This document shows, in pieces, positions 1 to 9,150 of a stretch of 64,000 nucleotides of DNA. The notes beneath the pieces are model-generated. The model was not told where the DNA came from, searched no databases, and saw nothing but the letters and a program-made list of their open reading frames with translations. Where the stretch lies: assembly GCF_021117345.1 (NCBI RefSeq), contig NZ_CP088261.1, positions 1,736,001-1,800,000 of the forward strand, in the 5' to 3' direction. Source of the DNA: Microbacterium sp. cx-55 (GTDB taxonomy: Bacteria > Actinomycetota > Actinomycetes > Actinomycetales > Microbacteriaceae). Position 1 is the first letter of the stretch, and each line of letters starts with the position of its first letter. A program made the translations under genes and the position numbers.

Positions 1-973
1 CGGAGTCCTTCGCGTGGTCGGCCGGCGAGTAGATCGAGTGGTGGAACACCAGCACCGTGTACTTCGCTTCGCCGCCGTGCTTGTTCACGACGTCCGTCAC
101 GTACGAGACGTGCGCCGCATCGCCGCCACCGGTGGCGTTGTCGTAGCTGTTGCTGTTCAGGTCGATGAACAGCACGTCCTTGTAGATGTACCAGTAATCA
201 CCGCCCGACTCCGTGGCCGTGTTGCCCTTGCGGTAGTAGGCCGAGGAGTAGTCCGTGTTCGGCGTGTAGAAGTGCTGCTCGTACGCCTTGCCGCCGACGT
301 CGTGGTTTCCGATCGTCGCCGCCCACGGGTACTGGCGAAGCTGGTCGGGTGCGAGGAACGCGTCCCACTGGGTCTCGGTGTTCGCGGTCTCCACCTGGTC
401 GCCGCCCGACACGAGAAGCTCCGCGTTCGGGTTCGCGGAGGTCGCGACGGCGAGCGTGTCTGCCCAGCCGGCGCCATCCTTCGCCACGTTGCCGGACGAA
501 CCGATCTGCGGGTCGCCGAGGAACAGGAAGTCGTAGTCCCCCTCGAAGGACTGCGTCTTGAACGAGTAGGTCTGGGACCACGCGCCATCGGAGCCGACCC
601 GGTACGAGTACTGCGTGTTCTCCTGCAGCCCCGAGAGCGCCGCGTGCCGGTTGTACCCGCCGCTCGAGGCGATGTTCGCTGTTCCCGTCGCCGTGAACGA
701 CGTGGCGCCGGTGGCCGGGAACACGCCGCCGACGACGGCCGTGGTCGGGACGAGCTGAACGATCTGCGCGGAGTCGTCGGAGCTGTACCAGGAGACGACG
801 CGCTGCGTCTCATCGGCGCCGACACCGAGCACGATTCCCGTGTACGACGCGCCGGCTGCGTAAGCGGCCGCGGGCACGAGGGACGCACCGATCACGGCGG
901 TCGCCGCGATCGCGGCCGCCGATAGCCACATCGCCGCCCGGCGACGAGGCTGGTGAGATTCGAGCAGGAGCAT
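1..973 (-). CDS. Secreted purple acid phosphatase-type metallophosphatase (3' end outside window)
   Basis: The first 324 residues are present and the gene runs off the left edge. A signal peptide with a twin-arginine-like RRR stretch and a hydrophobic core ends near AYA at residue 39, so the enzyme should be exported. Residues about 42-140 look like the N-terminal fibronectin-type domain of purple acid phosphatases. The calcineurin-like metal-binding motifs follow: GDPQ (D154), GGD (about 190-192), GNHD (222-225) and FHHS (310-313). These predict a dinuclear metal phosphomonoesterase or phosphodiesterase. The ATG at 973 has a purine-rich AAAGAAGAG stretch just upstream. Substrate cannot be told from sequence. 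The missing C-terminus would carry the last metal-ligand histidines. Confidence 0.86.
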   Translation of the reverse strand, partial: MLLLESHQPRRRAAMWLSAAAIAATAVIGASLVPAAAYAAGASYTGIVLGVGADETQRVVSWYSSDDSAQIVQLVPTTAVVGGVFPATGATSFTATGTANIASSGGYNRHAALSGLQENTQYSYRVGSDGAWSQTYSFKTQSFEGDYDFLFLGDPQIGSSGNVAKDGAGWADTLAVATSANPNAELLVSGGDQVETANTETQWDAFLAPDQLRQYPWAATIGNHDVGGKAYEQHFYTPNTDYSSAYYRKGNTATESGGDYWYIYKDVLFIDLNSNSYDNATGGGDAAHVSYVTDVVNKHGGEAKYTVLVFHHSIYSPADHAKDS

Positions 974-1116
974 GGATTCTCTTCTTTCTCAGGTGGAGGG
1001 GGAAGTCGCTGCGAGGTCCCCGAATCTGAGAATCAACCCAGAAGCTTGCGAGCGTGTGAACGGACGACGACGCACGCACGCGACGCGCACGAACGGTCGT
1101 CATGCACCGGGTGACG

Positions 1117-2382
1117 TCACTGGCCGAGCAGGCGCTCGACGAACCAGATGAGCCCGAAGACGGTCACCGTGACGGCCATCAGACCCGTCGCCCACGTGCC
1201 GATCCGGGGCGAACGGCGACGCAGAAGCACGAGGAGCGGGAAGACGATCACGATGATGCCGAGTTGCACGGTCTCGATGCCGACGTTGAACACGAGAAGA
1301 ATCCACAGCAGTGTCCACGACCAGGGTTCGTCGATGCCGAGCGCGGAGGCGAAGCCGAGTCCGTGCACCAGCCCGAACAGGAAGACGACCCCGATCCGCA
1401 GCCAGCCGGGGCCATCGATCCCGCCGTAACCGCTGCGTGCGGTGAGCTCGGTGGCCACGCGCCCCCGACGCGCGAGGTTCCACAGGTGCCAGGCACCCAC
1501 GATCGCGATGGACAGCGCGATGATCGGCTCGATGATCGTCGCGGGCACGCCCAGCAGTCCGGTCGCCGCCAGGATGAACGTCACCGAGTGCGCCACCGTG
1601 AACGCGGTCGCCGCGAACACCAGCTCGCGAAGGCGCCGGGATCCGGCGATCAGAGCCAGCAGGAACAGGATGTGATCGATACCGCTGAGGAGATGCTCCG
1701 CCCCGAGCAGGAAGAACTCGCCGAAACGCTCCCCGATGCTCTGGGCCGTCGAGAACGACGGATGCTCCGCGTCGAGCGCGGCGCTCCCGGTGTGCACCCC
1801 GACCTCGTACGTGAGGATGGTTTTCGTCCCCGTGACGAAGCCTTCCGCATCCGGGAACAGATCCGACGCCACCGTGTACGCGGCGTCATCTCCCGCCGCC
1901 CCCGGCGGGCAGTCGTAGTCGATGATCACGGCCGCGTACGGGACTCCGTCGCGCTCCGTCATCTCCACCGATTCGCCCACGACCGGAGCGCACGCCGCGT
2001 CACCGGCCGCAACCGTGAACCGGTCGCTCACGTACGCCGAAACGCTGTCGCGGTGGCGCTCGAGAGCCGCCGCCTGCGCGTCCGCATCCCCGTCGTCGAA
2101 CGCCGACGTGCCCTCCTGGAACAACGCATCGTCCGAGGCCGCATCGGCAGCGGAGACGACGAGCAGGTCGTACTCCAGCTGCAGGGTGACCGCCACCCGA
2201 TCGTGCGTGCGCGTCACGTCGGCGTACACCACCGAGCTGAAGCCGTGCGCGGCGGCGGGCGCGGCAACAGCCACGACCAGCGCGATCGCGGTCAGGAGCA
2301 ACCCAACCGCTCCTCCCCCCGCTCGAAAGCGCACTGCCGAGGCAGAGGAAGAATTGGACAGGGAGTGTGACGATGATTTCAT
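1117..2382 (-). CDS. HupE/UreJ family membrane protein with an exported N-terminal domain
   Basis: The 421-residue protein has a signal peptide (hydrophobic stretch about 25-45) and an extracytoplasmic domain of about 170 residues. A C-terminal membrane half from residue about 215 carries the family histidines in GAEHLLSGIDH (H230, H237), AHS (H265) and GLVHGLGF (H340). HupE/UreJ proteins are linked to nickel or cobalt uptake, but the long-exodomain version in actinobacteria has no established substrate. No hydrogenase or urease gene is nearby. I chose the ATG at 2382 because it directly precedes the signal peptide; upstream in-frame codons look non-coding and no strong Shine-Dalgarno (SD) is visible. 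It is divergent from the lipoprotein gene, with a 147-base gap. Confidence 0.8.
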   Translation of the reverse strand: MKSSSHSLSNSSSASAVRFRAGGGAVGLLLTAIALVVAVAAPAAAHGFSSVVYADVTRTHDRVAVTLQLEYDLLVVSAADAASDDALFQEGTSAFDDGDADAQAAALERHRDSVSAYVSDRFTVAAGDAACAPVVGESVEMTERDGVPYAAVIIDYDCPPGAAGDDAAYTVASDLFPDAEGFVTGTKTILTYEVGVHTGSAALDAEHPSFSTAQSIGERFGEFFLLGAEHLLSGIDHILFLLALIAGSRRLRELVFAATAFTVAHSVTFILAATGLLGVPATIIEPIIALSIAIVGAWHLWNLARRGRVATELTARSGYGGIDGPGWLRIGVVFLFGLVHGLGFASALGIDEPWSWTLLWILLVFNVGIETVQLGIIVIVFPLLVLLRRRSPRIGTWATGLMAVTVTVFGLIWFVERLLGQ

Positions 2383-2529
2383 AGCAGGACGACCGTGCAC
2401 CCGCGTCGTGAACGGCGGACCGATGGCGGTGGAACGATCTGCAAACATCGGCGCCCCGAGCGCGGATGCTGCGGCCGTATCCCGCAGGGTGGAGACGTCT
2501 CCGTTCTCTCCCGTCGAGGTCTGTCTCCC

Positions 2530-3192
2530 GTGCCCAGTCGCGTACCACCTCTCGCCGCCCTCGCCGCGGCGCTTCTCGCGGTCGCCGTGCTCAGCGCGTG
2601 CGCGCCCGATCCCTGGCAACAGCCGCGCGTCGACGCCGGCGCCGTCGGCGCACCGGGCGAGGGCTTCCATCCGGATGACGCACCCGCCCCCGAGGCGACC
2701 GTCGATCCCGTGGCGGGATCATGGGAGGGCGTTCGTCCCGCGCCGGGGTACCGCGTCGTGCTGCTGACGGCCGGAGACGATGCGCCGACCGCCACCCTCA
2801 CCGACGCCGTGGCGTCGTGGGCGGAGAAGGAGCAGGTCACGCTGCGCACCGTGCGCGCGGACGACGACGCCCTCGGCGGCATCGTGGAGGCGATGGAACT
2901 GCAGCCGAACCTCATCATCAGCGCCGGGGCGCCCCTGATCGACCCGCTGGCGCTCGTCTCCGCCAGTCACCTCGATGTGCCGTTCCTGGTGCTCGGCGCC
3001 GAACTCCCGGAGCCGACGAGCAACGTCACGGCCGTGGAGTGGAACGGTGCCGGCTACCGGGGCGAAGGGCTCGTCACCTCGACCGAGTACGACCCCGCCA
3101 CCTTCACACCGGAGCGTTCCGCATCCGCCGTCCACGCCGGCGTGACCGCGGTGCTCACGGGGCTCACGGGCGTCGTCATCTGGATCGACTGA
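2530..3192 (+). CDS. Lipoprotein, possibly periplasmic-binding-protein-like
   Basis: A GTG start at 2530 follows a GAGGT-type SD and gives a 220-residue protein. A short hydrophobic stretch ends in the lipobox LSAC with the lipidated cysteine at residue 24, so it should sit on the outer face of the membrane. The rest alternates predicted strands and helices (VVLLTAGDD, NLIISAGAP, VPFLVLGAE), as in a Rossmann-like or BMP/substrate-binding fold, but it is shorter than a full binding protein. I cannot name a ligand. It is divergent from the HupE-like gene and convergent with tRNA-Asn, and the hairpin at 3206-3232 lies just past its stop. Confidence 0.7.
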   Translation: MPSRVPPLAALAAALLAVAVLSACAPDPWQQPRVDAGAVGAPGEGFHPDDAPAPEATVDPVAGSWEGVRPAPGYRVVLLTAGDDAPTATLTDAVASWAEKEQVTLRTVRADDDALGGIVEAMELQPNLIISAGAPLIDPLALVSASHLDVPFLVLGAELPEPTSNVTAVEWNGAGYRGEGLVTSTEYDPATFTPERSASAVHAGVTAVLTGLTGVVIWID

Positions 3193-3205
3193 CGGGCAAA
3201 AAAGT

Positions 3206-3232
3206 AAGGCCAGGGGTGGAAGCCCTGGCCTT
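3206..3232 (-). terminator. Terminator of tRNA-Asn (shared convergent hairpin)
   Basis: A perfect 10-bp stem (3206-3215 with 3223-3232) encloses a 7-base loop. On the minus strand the stem is followed within two bases by a run of six T, so it is a classical rho-independent terminator for tRNA-Asn. The convergent lipoprotein gene can share the hairpin, but it has no T-run on its side. Confidence 0.85.
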
Positions 3233-3266
3233 GGTGAGAGCCACGTTAGATGACGCAGTACTCTCG

Positions 3267-3339
3267 CTCCCCGGCTTGGACTCGAACCAAGAACCTATCG
3301 GTTAACAGCCGATTGCTCTGCCAATTGAGCTACCGAGGA
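3267..3339 (-). tRNA. tRNA-Asn (anticodon GUU)
   Basis: A 73-base cloverleaf. The acceptor stem TCCTCGG pairs with CCGGGGA (one G-T pair) and the discriminator is G. The D-arm is GCTC..GAGC, the anticodon stem-loop is centred on GTT, and the T-arm contains GGTTCGAGTCC. The 3' CCA is not encoded. The promoter is the TACGAT element at 3371-3376. Confidence 0.96.
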
Positions 3340-3370
3340 ATATCGCCGTTCTCGCGAAGGCAACCCCACT

Positions 3371-3376
3371 ATCGTA
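3371..3376 (-). promoter_or_regulatory. -10 element of tRNA-Asn
   Basis: TACGAT on the minus strand lies 32 bases upstream of the mature tRNA 5' end. It is followed by TAGTGGGGTTGCC-like sequence, nearly the same as in front of tRNA-Ala at 46192-46197. The conserved block suggests a common tRNA promoter and initially transcribed region. No clear -35 was assigned. Confidence 0.55.
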
Positions 3377-3391
3377 GCAAAGCTCTGGGGG

Positions 3392-4186
3392 TCACGACGA
3401 CACCAGACGCCGATCCGCCTCCGAACTCGGCGTCCACACCATCCCCCGCACACCGTGCCCGATGCCCACGACGTGACCCGCTTGCAGCGCGAGCACATCG
3501 GCATCGAATCGGGCCACGGTCTCCGGTTCGTTCGCGACCATGAGGAGCGACAGGCCATGTTCCCGCTGGCGCCGCGCGAGGGCGGCGCGGACGATCTCCC
3601 GCGCTTCGACATCGAGGTTCGCCAGCGGTTCATCCGCGACCACCAGGCGCGGCTCGAGCATGAGGGTGCGCGCGAGCGCGACGCGCTGCCGCATCCCGGC
3701 GCTCAATTCATACGGGTACTTGCCGACCGCTCCGAGCGGCAGGCCGAGTTCGTCCAGCAGCGTCGCCACCCGGAAAGACAGCGCCCGACCGTTGACCTTC
3801 CGCTGCCGACTGGTGACCGGCTCGGCGACGATCTCACCGACGGTCAATCGCGCCGGCAGGGTGGCGCCGTCGGACTGTCCGAGATGACCGGTGAGCACAC
3901 TCAGCAGTCGTCGCTTGCGCCCTGGGCGGCGCACGGAGATGCCCTCGACCACCGCATCGCCCCCGACGATCTCGACGCCGGCACCGGCCGCGCCGGCGAG
4001 CACCGCGGCGAGCGTCGACTTTCCTGATCCGGTGGCGCCGAGCAGAACAAGCGCCGTACCGCGGGCCACCGTGAAGGTGACTCCGTCGACGACTCGCTGG
4101 ACATCGCCGCGCGCACCCGTGTGGGTGATGCTCAGGTCGGAACAGACGATGCTGTCAGCGGCGATGTCGGAAGTCACAGGTGTCAT
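3392..4186 (-). CDS. Orphan ABC transporter ATP-binding protein
   Basis: This 264-residue ATPase has Walker A GATGSGKST (50-58), Q-loop Q104, signature LSAGM (161-165) and Walker B LVVADEP (D185, catalytic E186). The order and spacing resemble the Dpp/Opp or LolD-type importer/exporter ATPases. The H-loop is odd: where THD or SHD is expected the sequence reads ANE (N219), so the switch histidine appears to be missing. No permease or binding protein is adjacent; dnaG is upstream by 24 bases and tRNA-Asn downstream. It may work with a distant permease or have lost strict transport ATPase function. A GTG at 4177 is an alternative start with slightly better SD spacing. Confidence 0.82.
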   Translation of the reverse strand: MTPVTSDIAADSIVCSDLSITHTGARGDVQRVVDGVTFTVARGTALVLLGATGSGKSTLAAVLAGAAGAGVEIVGGDAVVEGISVRRPGRKRRLLSVLTGHLGQSDGATLPARLTVGEIVAEPVTSRQRKVNGRALSFRVATLLDELGLPLGAVGKYPYELSAGMRQRVALARTLMLEPRLVVADEPLANLDVEAREIVRAALARRQREHGLSLLMVANEPETVARFDADVLALQAGHVVGIGHGVRGMVWTPSSEADRRLVSS

Positions 4187-4210
4187 CCTGCCCGCTGCAG
4201 CCGGACGGCG

Positions 4211-6091
4211 CTACTGCTCGCCGGTCAGTCGCTGTCGGTCGGCGTCGAGCTCGCGCAGGCGAAGGCGCACCGTGCGCCCTTCTTCGGAGTCCGCCGCGAG
4301 ACGTTGGATCGCCGCCACCAGCTCGCGTTTCTCACGCTCGATGCCGCGCAGCCGGATGCGGCGTGCGAGGTCCTTCGCCGAGGTGATCGCGTGCCGGTCG
4401 TCGCGGGCGGGAAAGTCGCCCGTGAGCAGCTCTGCCGCGAAAGAGCGGTACGGCTCACGGACGGCGTCGACGGCGGCCGCCGCCCACCCGGGCCGCGTGT
4501 GGTCGGGAACGGCCGCGATGCTCGAGCGCACGGCCTCGAGCGCCGGATGCCGGAAGCTCTCATCGAGGGCGGCGCGCAGATCCTCCGGATCGATGCGGTG
4601 CCCGTACTGCAGGAAGCCCATCAACGCGTCCCGCTCGAGGGCGACGTCGGGGTCGCGCGGAAGCGTCGCGATCGTGACCCGCGGAACCTCTGCCACGGGC
4701 GGAGTCCCACCATCAGGCGTGGGACCGGGGCGGGATGCGGACCGCCCCGACGTCGACGAATCGCCGGCCCGGGAGGCGCGCCCTGCCCGATCGACGGCCT
4801 GACCGACCTCGGACAGATCGAGGCCGAGCCGCCGCGCGAGCACGCGCGTGTAGCCCGGGCGCAGGGCGGGGTCACGGATCTCCGCGACGATCGGAGCCGC
4901 CGAGCGGAGCGCGCCCGCCCGGCCCTCGACCGTGCTCAGATCGAACGTGCCGACGCGCTGATCGATGACGAACTCGAACATCGGCACCTTGGTCTCCAGC
5001 AGTGCCCGCACCGCGCCGTCACCGCGCTGCAAGCGCAGGTCGCACGGGTCGAGTCCGGCCGGAGCGACGGCGACGTAGGTCTGCGCGGCGAACCTCTTCT
5101 CCTCGCCAAACGCTCGCAGCGCCGCCTTCTGGCCAGCCGCATCCGGGTCGAACGTGAACACCACTTCACCCGCGGCGGAATCGTCTCCCATCACCCGCCG
5201 GAGCACGGTGATGTGGTCGGTGCCGAACGCCGTACCGCACGTCGCGACCGCCGTCGTGATGCCCGCGAGGTGGCAGGCCATCACGTCGGTGTAGCCCTCG
5301 ACGACCACGACGCGGTGATCACGGGAGACGTCGCGTTTGGCGAGGTCGAGACCGTACAGGACCTGAGACTTGCGGTAGATCGGCGTCTCGGGGGTGTTCA
5401 AGTACTTCGGACCCTGATCGCTTTCGAGAAGTTTGCGGGCGCCGAAACCGATCACCTGACCGGTCACGTCGCGGATCGGCCAGACGAGCCGCCCGCGGAA
5501 TCGGTCGTACACACCGCGCTGCCCCTGCGAGACGAGGCCGGCCGTCGTCAGCTCGTCACGCGTGAATCCCTTCGCGGTCAGCGCGTCGAGCAGCGCAGAC
5601 CACCCGGGCGGGGCGAACCCGACTCCGAAGTGCGCGGCGGCGCCGGCGTCGAAGCCGCGCTCGCCGAGGAACCGTCGACCCACCTCGGCCTCGGGCGTGA
5701 GCAGCTGGGAGCGGTAGAACTCGGCCGCGGCGGCGTTCGCCGCATACAGACGCGCACGCCCGGAGGTCTCGGGCGCGGCGCCGCCCTCCTCGTAGTGCAG
5801 CGTGAAACCGATGCGCGCGGCGAGGCGTTCGACCGCCTCGGTGAACGAGACGTGATCCATCTGCCGGAGGAACGTGTAGACGTCGCCCGATTCACCGCAT
5901 CCGAAGCAATGGTAAAAACCCACTTGCGGACGCACATGGAAGCTCGGGCTGCGCTCGTCGTGGAAGGGACACAGCCCCTTCAGCGAACCGACGCCGGCCG
6001 ATTTCAGCGCGACGCGCTCCCCCACGATGTCGGCGATGTTGGTGCGGGACTTCACCTCTTCCACATCGGCCTGCGCGATGCGGCCGGGCAT
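4211..6091 (-). CDS. dnaG: DNA primase DnaG
   Basis: This primase makes RNA primers for replication. The 626-residue product starts with the CHC2 zinc-binding domain (C41, H44, C62, C65 in CPFH and CFGC). The TOPRIM core follows, with VVVEGYTDVM and TFDPDAAG, and then a C-terminal helicase-interaction region after a proline/serine-rich linker near residue 430. Length is normal for actinobacterial DnaG. The ATG overlaps the dgt stop by one base (TGATG), so translation is probably coupled. The dgt-dnaG pairing is common in actinobacteria and joins dNTP control with priming. Confidence 0.97.
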   Translation of the reverse strand: MPGRIAQADVEEVKSRTNIADIVGERVALKSAGVGSLKGLCPFHDERSPSFHVRPQVGFYHCFGCGESGDVYTFLRQMDHVSFTEAVERLAARIGFTLHYEEGGAAPETSGRARLYAANAAAAEFYRSQLLTPEAEVGRRFLGERGFDAGAAAHFGVGFAPPGWSALLDALTAKGFTRDELTTAGLVSQGQRGVYDRFRGRLVWPIRDVTGQVIGFGARKLLESDQGPKYLNTPETPIYRKSQVLYGLDLAKRDVSRDHRVVVVEGYTDVMACHLAGITTAVATCGTAFGTDHITVLRRVMGDDSAAGEVVFTFDPDAAGQKAALRAFGEEKRFAAQTYVAVAPAGLDPCDLRLQRGDGAVRALLETKVPMFEFVIDQRVGTFDLSTVEGRAGALRSAAPIVAEIRDPALRPGYTRVLARRLGLDLSEVGQAVDRAGRASRAGDSSTSGRSASRPGPTPDGGTPPVAEVPRVTIATLPRDPDVALERDALMGFLQYGHRIDPEDLRAALDESFRHPALEAVRSSIAAVPDHTRPGWAAAAVDAVREPYRSFAAELLTGDFPARDDRHAITSAKDLARRIRLRGIEREKRELVAAIQRLAADSEEGRTVRLRLRELDADRQRLTGEQ

Positions 6092-7455
6092 CAGAGTCCC
6101 TCGAGCGGTTCGGGCAGCGCGTACACCGATCGCGCGAGCGCGCGACCGCTCGGCATCCAGACGTCGAGGGATTCGCTGTCGAGTTCGCCGACCAGCGAGT
6201 GATGCCAGCCGAGTGCGCCGCGGTCCGTGAGGCTCGCGACCTGGTCGACGACGACCCGCCGACGCGCCGCATCCGTCTCCGCCTGGGTGAAGTCTTCGGC
6301 GTGCAGCGAATCGAGGTTCTCCGGCGCGTCCCAGAGTGCGGTGGCGAGCCGCTTGAGGACGCGGCGCTGCTCTTTGTAGAGGGTCTTGCGGCCTTCGATC
6401 GTGACGACGAACGCGCCGATCGTTCCCTTCAGAACAGCCATCTCCGCCTCGATCACACGGGGCACGACAACGTGGCCCCGGTAGCGGGTGAGCACCGGAG
6501 CAGAGTAGGCCTCGCGGGTCGCGGCGGTCGCCGCACGGGCGAATCGGCCGATGAGGTCGGAGGTGAGGTTCTTCAGACGCGCGTGCGCCGCACGCGATCC
6601 GTCGAACTCCGGCAACCATTCCGGAAGACGCATGAGCCGGAAGAGGGCGTCGGCAAGCTCGTCGCGGGTGAAGTCGTACCCCACCCAGGTTTGGATCGCA
6701 CTCAGGATCGCCGCGTGCTGACGCGGGTCCGACAAGCGGGCCGGGTCGAGGTAGCCGTTGACGATCGCGTCTTCGAAGTCATGCACGGAATAGGCGATGT
6801 CGTCGGACAGGTCCATCACCTCGGCCTCGATGCACCGGATGCGGCCGGGCGCCCCCTCGCGCATCCACCGGAAGACGGCTTCATCTTCCGGGTAGACGCC
6901 GAACTTGAGCCGACCACCCGGGTCGGGCACCGGACTGTCGACCGTCCACGGGTACTTGCACGTGGCATCCAGGCTCGCGCGCGTGAGGTTCAAGCCGTAG
7001 CTCTCGCCGTCGGCCCCCACGACCTTGGACTCGAGCCGGGTCAGGATGCGGAGCGTCTGCGCGTTGCCCTCGAACCCGCCGATGTCTTCGGCCCACTCGT
7101 TGAGAGCGCGCTCACCGTTGTGCCCGAACGGCGGGTGCCCGAGGTCGTGGCTCAGGCACGCGGTATCGACGACATCGGGAGCGAGCTGCAGAGCGGTCGC
7201 GAGTTCACGCCCGACCTGCGCCACCTCGAGCGAGTGCGTGAGTCGGTTCCGCGCGAAGTCGGCGGGACTCGCGGGACTCAGCACCTGGGTCTTCGCCGCG
7301 AGACGACGCAGCGATGCCGAGTGCAGCACGCGGGCGCGGTCTCGCGCGAAGTCGTCGCGCTGCGAACGGTGCTGCTCTTGCAGGAACCGCTCCGCATCCG
7401 TCGTGTCGTAGCCCGCGGGTCTCGTTCCCACCGCGGCGATCGCGTCAGCCCCCAC
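6091..7455 (-). CDS. dgt: Deoxyguanosinetriphosphate triphosphohydrolase-like protein
   Basis: An HD-domain dNTP triphosphohydrolase that converts dNTP to deoxynucleoside and triphosphate, controlling dNTP pools. The metal site is visible in RNRLTHSLEV and CLSHDLGHPPFGHNGE. The start is uncertain. The GTG at 7455 has GGAG 10 bases upstream and overlaps the dusB stop by 11 bases. An ATG at 7473 is the alternative and would add six residues. The stop overlaps the dnaG ATG. Length (454 aa) fits the non-E. coli subclass. Confidence 0.92.
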   Translation of the reverse strand: MGADAIAAVGTRPAGYDTTDAERFLQEQHRSQRDDFARDRARVLHSASLRRLAAKTQVLSPASPADFARNRLTHSLEVAQVGRELATALQLAPDVVDTACLSHDLGHPPFGHNGERALNEWAEDIGGFEGNAQTLRILTRLESKVVGADGESYGLNLTRASLDATCKYPWTVDSPVPDPGGRLKFGVYPEDEAVFRWMREGAPGRIRCIEAEVMDLSDDIAYSVHDFEDAIVNGYLDPARLSDPRQHAAILSAIQTWVGYDFTRDELADALFRLMRLPEWLPEFDGSRAAHARLKNLTSDLIGRFARAATAATREAYSAPVLTRYRGHVVVPRVIEAEMAVLKGTIGAFVVTIEGRKTLYKEQRRVLKRLATALWDAPENLDSLHAEDFTQAETDAARRRVVVDQVASLTDRGALGWHHSLVGELDSESLDVWMPSGRALARSVYALPEPLEGL

Positions 7456-8599
7456 TGTGGCTGAGCTCCGCATCGGCCAGCACACCGGCGGCGTCGGCCG
7501 CGAGTTCGCGACTGTTCAACCAGCCATCCGGGAGCGCGGGGCGCTTCGGGGTACCGGCCCGGCCGCGTTGCCCCTCCGCCGCCTCTCCCGGGTACGGAGC
7601 GTCGAGTTCCAGCGTCGCGAGCAGGTCGTCGAATTCCGCGAGAGTGGACGAGGTGGCGAGAGCGGCGCGCGTGTCGCCCCCGACCGGATAGCCCTTGAAG
7701 TACCAGGCGACGTGCTTGCGGATGTCGCGGCAGCCGCGGCCCTCGTCCTCGAAGAACTCCACGAGGAGCTCGGCGTGGCGGCGGAAGGCGTTCGCGACGA
7801 ATCCGAGGGTCGCGTCGACCGGCGGGGCCTCCGCGCCGAAGGCCCGGGCCAGATCGCCGAACAGCCACGGCCGGCCGAGGCATCCGCGTCCGACGACGAC
7901 GCCGTCGGCCCCGGTCTCATCGAGCATGCGCACCGCATCTTCGGCTGACCAGATGTCGCCGTTCCCGAGCACGGGGATGCTGGTCACCGCCTGCTTCAGC
8001 GCGGCGATTGCCGCCCAGTCGGCGGTGCCGGAGTAGAACTGCGCGGCGGTCCGCGCGTGCAACGCCACCGCGGAGGCCCCCGCGTCTTCGGCGATCCGGC
8101 CGGCGTCGAGGAAGGTCAGGTGGTCGTCGTCGATGCCCTTGCGCATCTTGACCGTCACCGGCACGTCGCCGGCGTTCTCGACGGCCGCGCGAACGATCGC
8201 GGCGAACAGGTCGGATTTCCAGGGAAGCGCTGCTCCCCCGCCCTTCCGCGTCACCTTGGGCACGGGACAGCCGAAGTTCAAGTCGATGTGATCGGCGCGA
8301 TCCTCGTCGGCGAGCAAGCGGGCAGCACGACCGACGGTGAGCGGATCGACACCGTACAGCTGCACCGAGCGGGGAGTCTCCGACTCGTGGTGCTGGATGA
8401 GCCGCATGGTCGTCTCGTTGCGCTCCACGAGAGCGCGGGATGTGATCATCTCGCTCACGTAGAGGCCCGCGCCGTACTCGCGGCAGAGGCGACGGAACGC
8501 GGTGTTCGTGATTCCGGCCATCGGCGCGAGCACCACGGGAACGTCGACCTCGATGGGGCCGATGCGCAGTGGACGCGCGGGCGCGATTGTCGTGGTCAT
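7445..8599 (-). CDS. dusB: tRNA-dihydrouridine synthase
   Basis: An FMN-dependent reductase that forms dihydrouridine in tRNA. The TIM-barrel landmarks are VVLAPMAGITNTAFR near the N-terminus, DLNFGCPVPKVTRKGGGAAL with the catalytic cysteine, VKMRKG, and the FMN-phosphate loop GNGDIW...GVVVGRGCLGRPWLF. The 384-residue length is typical of DusB. The ATG at 8599 lies six bases after a GAGAAT hexamer on the minus strand, consistent with a leaderless transcript. It diverges from glutathione peroxidase with only 49 bases between the start codons and leads the dusB-dgt-dnaG operon. Confidence 0.95.
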   Translation of the reverse strand: MTTTIAPARPLRIGPIEVDVPVVLAPMAGITNTAFRRLCREYGAGLYVSEMITSRALVERNETTMRLIQHHESETPRSVQLYGVDPLTVGRAARLLADEDRADHIDLNFGCPVPKVTRKGGGAALPWKSDLFAAIVRAAVENAGDVPVTVKMRKGIDDDHLTFLDAGRIAEDAGASAVALHARTAAQFYSGTADWAAIAALKQAVTSIPVLGNGDIWSAEDAVRMLDETGADGVVVGRGCLGRPWLFGDLARAFGAEAPPVDATLGFVANAFRRHAELLVEFFEDEGRGCRDIRKHVAWYFKGYPVGGDTRAALATSSTLAEFDDLLATLELDAPYPGEAAEGQRGRAGTPKRPALPDGWLNSRELAADAAGVLADAELSHSGG

Positions 8600-8648
8600 C
8601 GTTCCATTCTCCCATCCCGGAGCCGATGTCGCGGCGTACTGTGGACGC

Positions 8649-9149
8649 ATGAGCGACACGACCGAAACCGACCTCCGCAGCATCCCGTTCACCACCGCGG
8701 AGGGCACGGATTCCACGCTCGCCGATTACGGCGACGGCGTGTTCCTGATCGTCAACGTGGCATCGCGCTGCGGCTTGGCGCCCCAGTACGAGCAGCTCGA
8801 GGAGCTTCAGCGCACCTACGGCGATCGCGGCCTCCAGGTGCTGGGCTTCCCCTGCAACCAGTTCCTGCAGGAGCTGGGCTCGATGCACGAGATCCTCGAG
8901 TACTGCTCCACGACCTGGGGGATCTCGTTCCCCATCCTCGACAAGATCAAGGTCAACGGCGCGAACGCGGCCCCGCTCTACAAGGCGTTGAAGAAGGCGA
9001 AGGATGCCGAGGGCAAGCGCGGACCGGTGATCTGGAACTTCGAGAAGTTCCTCCTGACGCCCGCGGGCGAGGTCCACAGGTTCCGCCCGACGGTGAAGCC
9101 CGACGACGCGGCGATCGTCGGACTCATCGAACGGAACCTGTCGGCCTGA
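8649..9149 (+). CDS. Glutathione peroxidase family thiol peroxidase
   Basis: A 166-residue peroxidase with the family blocks NVASRCG (peroxidatic C41 in place of selenocysteine), LGFPCNQF (66-72) and WNFEKF (129-134). C86 is placed like the resolving cysteine of thioredoxin-dependent homologues. Actinobacteria lack glutathione, so thioredoxin or mycoredoxin is the likely reductant. The ATG at 8649 follows TACTGT by exactly six bases, so the transcript is probably leaderless. The stop is one base from the stop of the convergent DsbA-like gene. Confidence 0.92.
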   Translation: MSDTTETDLRSIPFTTAEGTDSTLADYGDGVFLIVNVASRCGLAPQYEQLEELQRTYGDRGLQVLGFPCNQFLQELGSMHEILEYCSTTWGISFPILDKIKVNGANAAPLYKALKKAKDAEGKRGPVIWNFEKFLLTPAGEVHRFRPTVKPDDAAIVGLIERNLSA

Positions 9150-9150
9150 G

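Noticed and set aside
4121-6202. Long open frame on the plus strand opposite dnaG (similar ones lie opposite lepA, leuS, rne and folC)
   Set aside because: These are mirror frames produced by G/C-rich third positions. The opposite strand encodes clear conserved proteins, and the mirror translations are Arg/Asp/His-rich with no motif.
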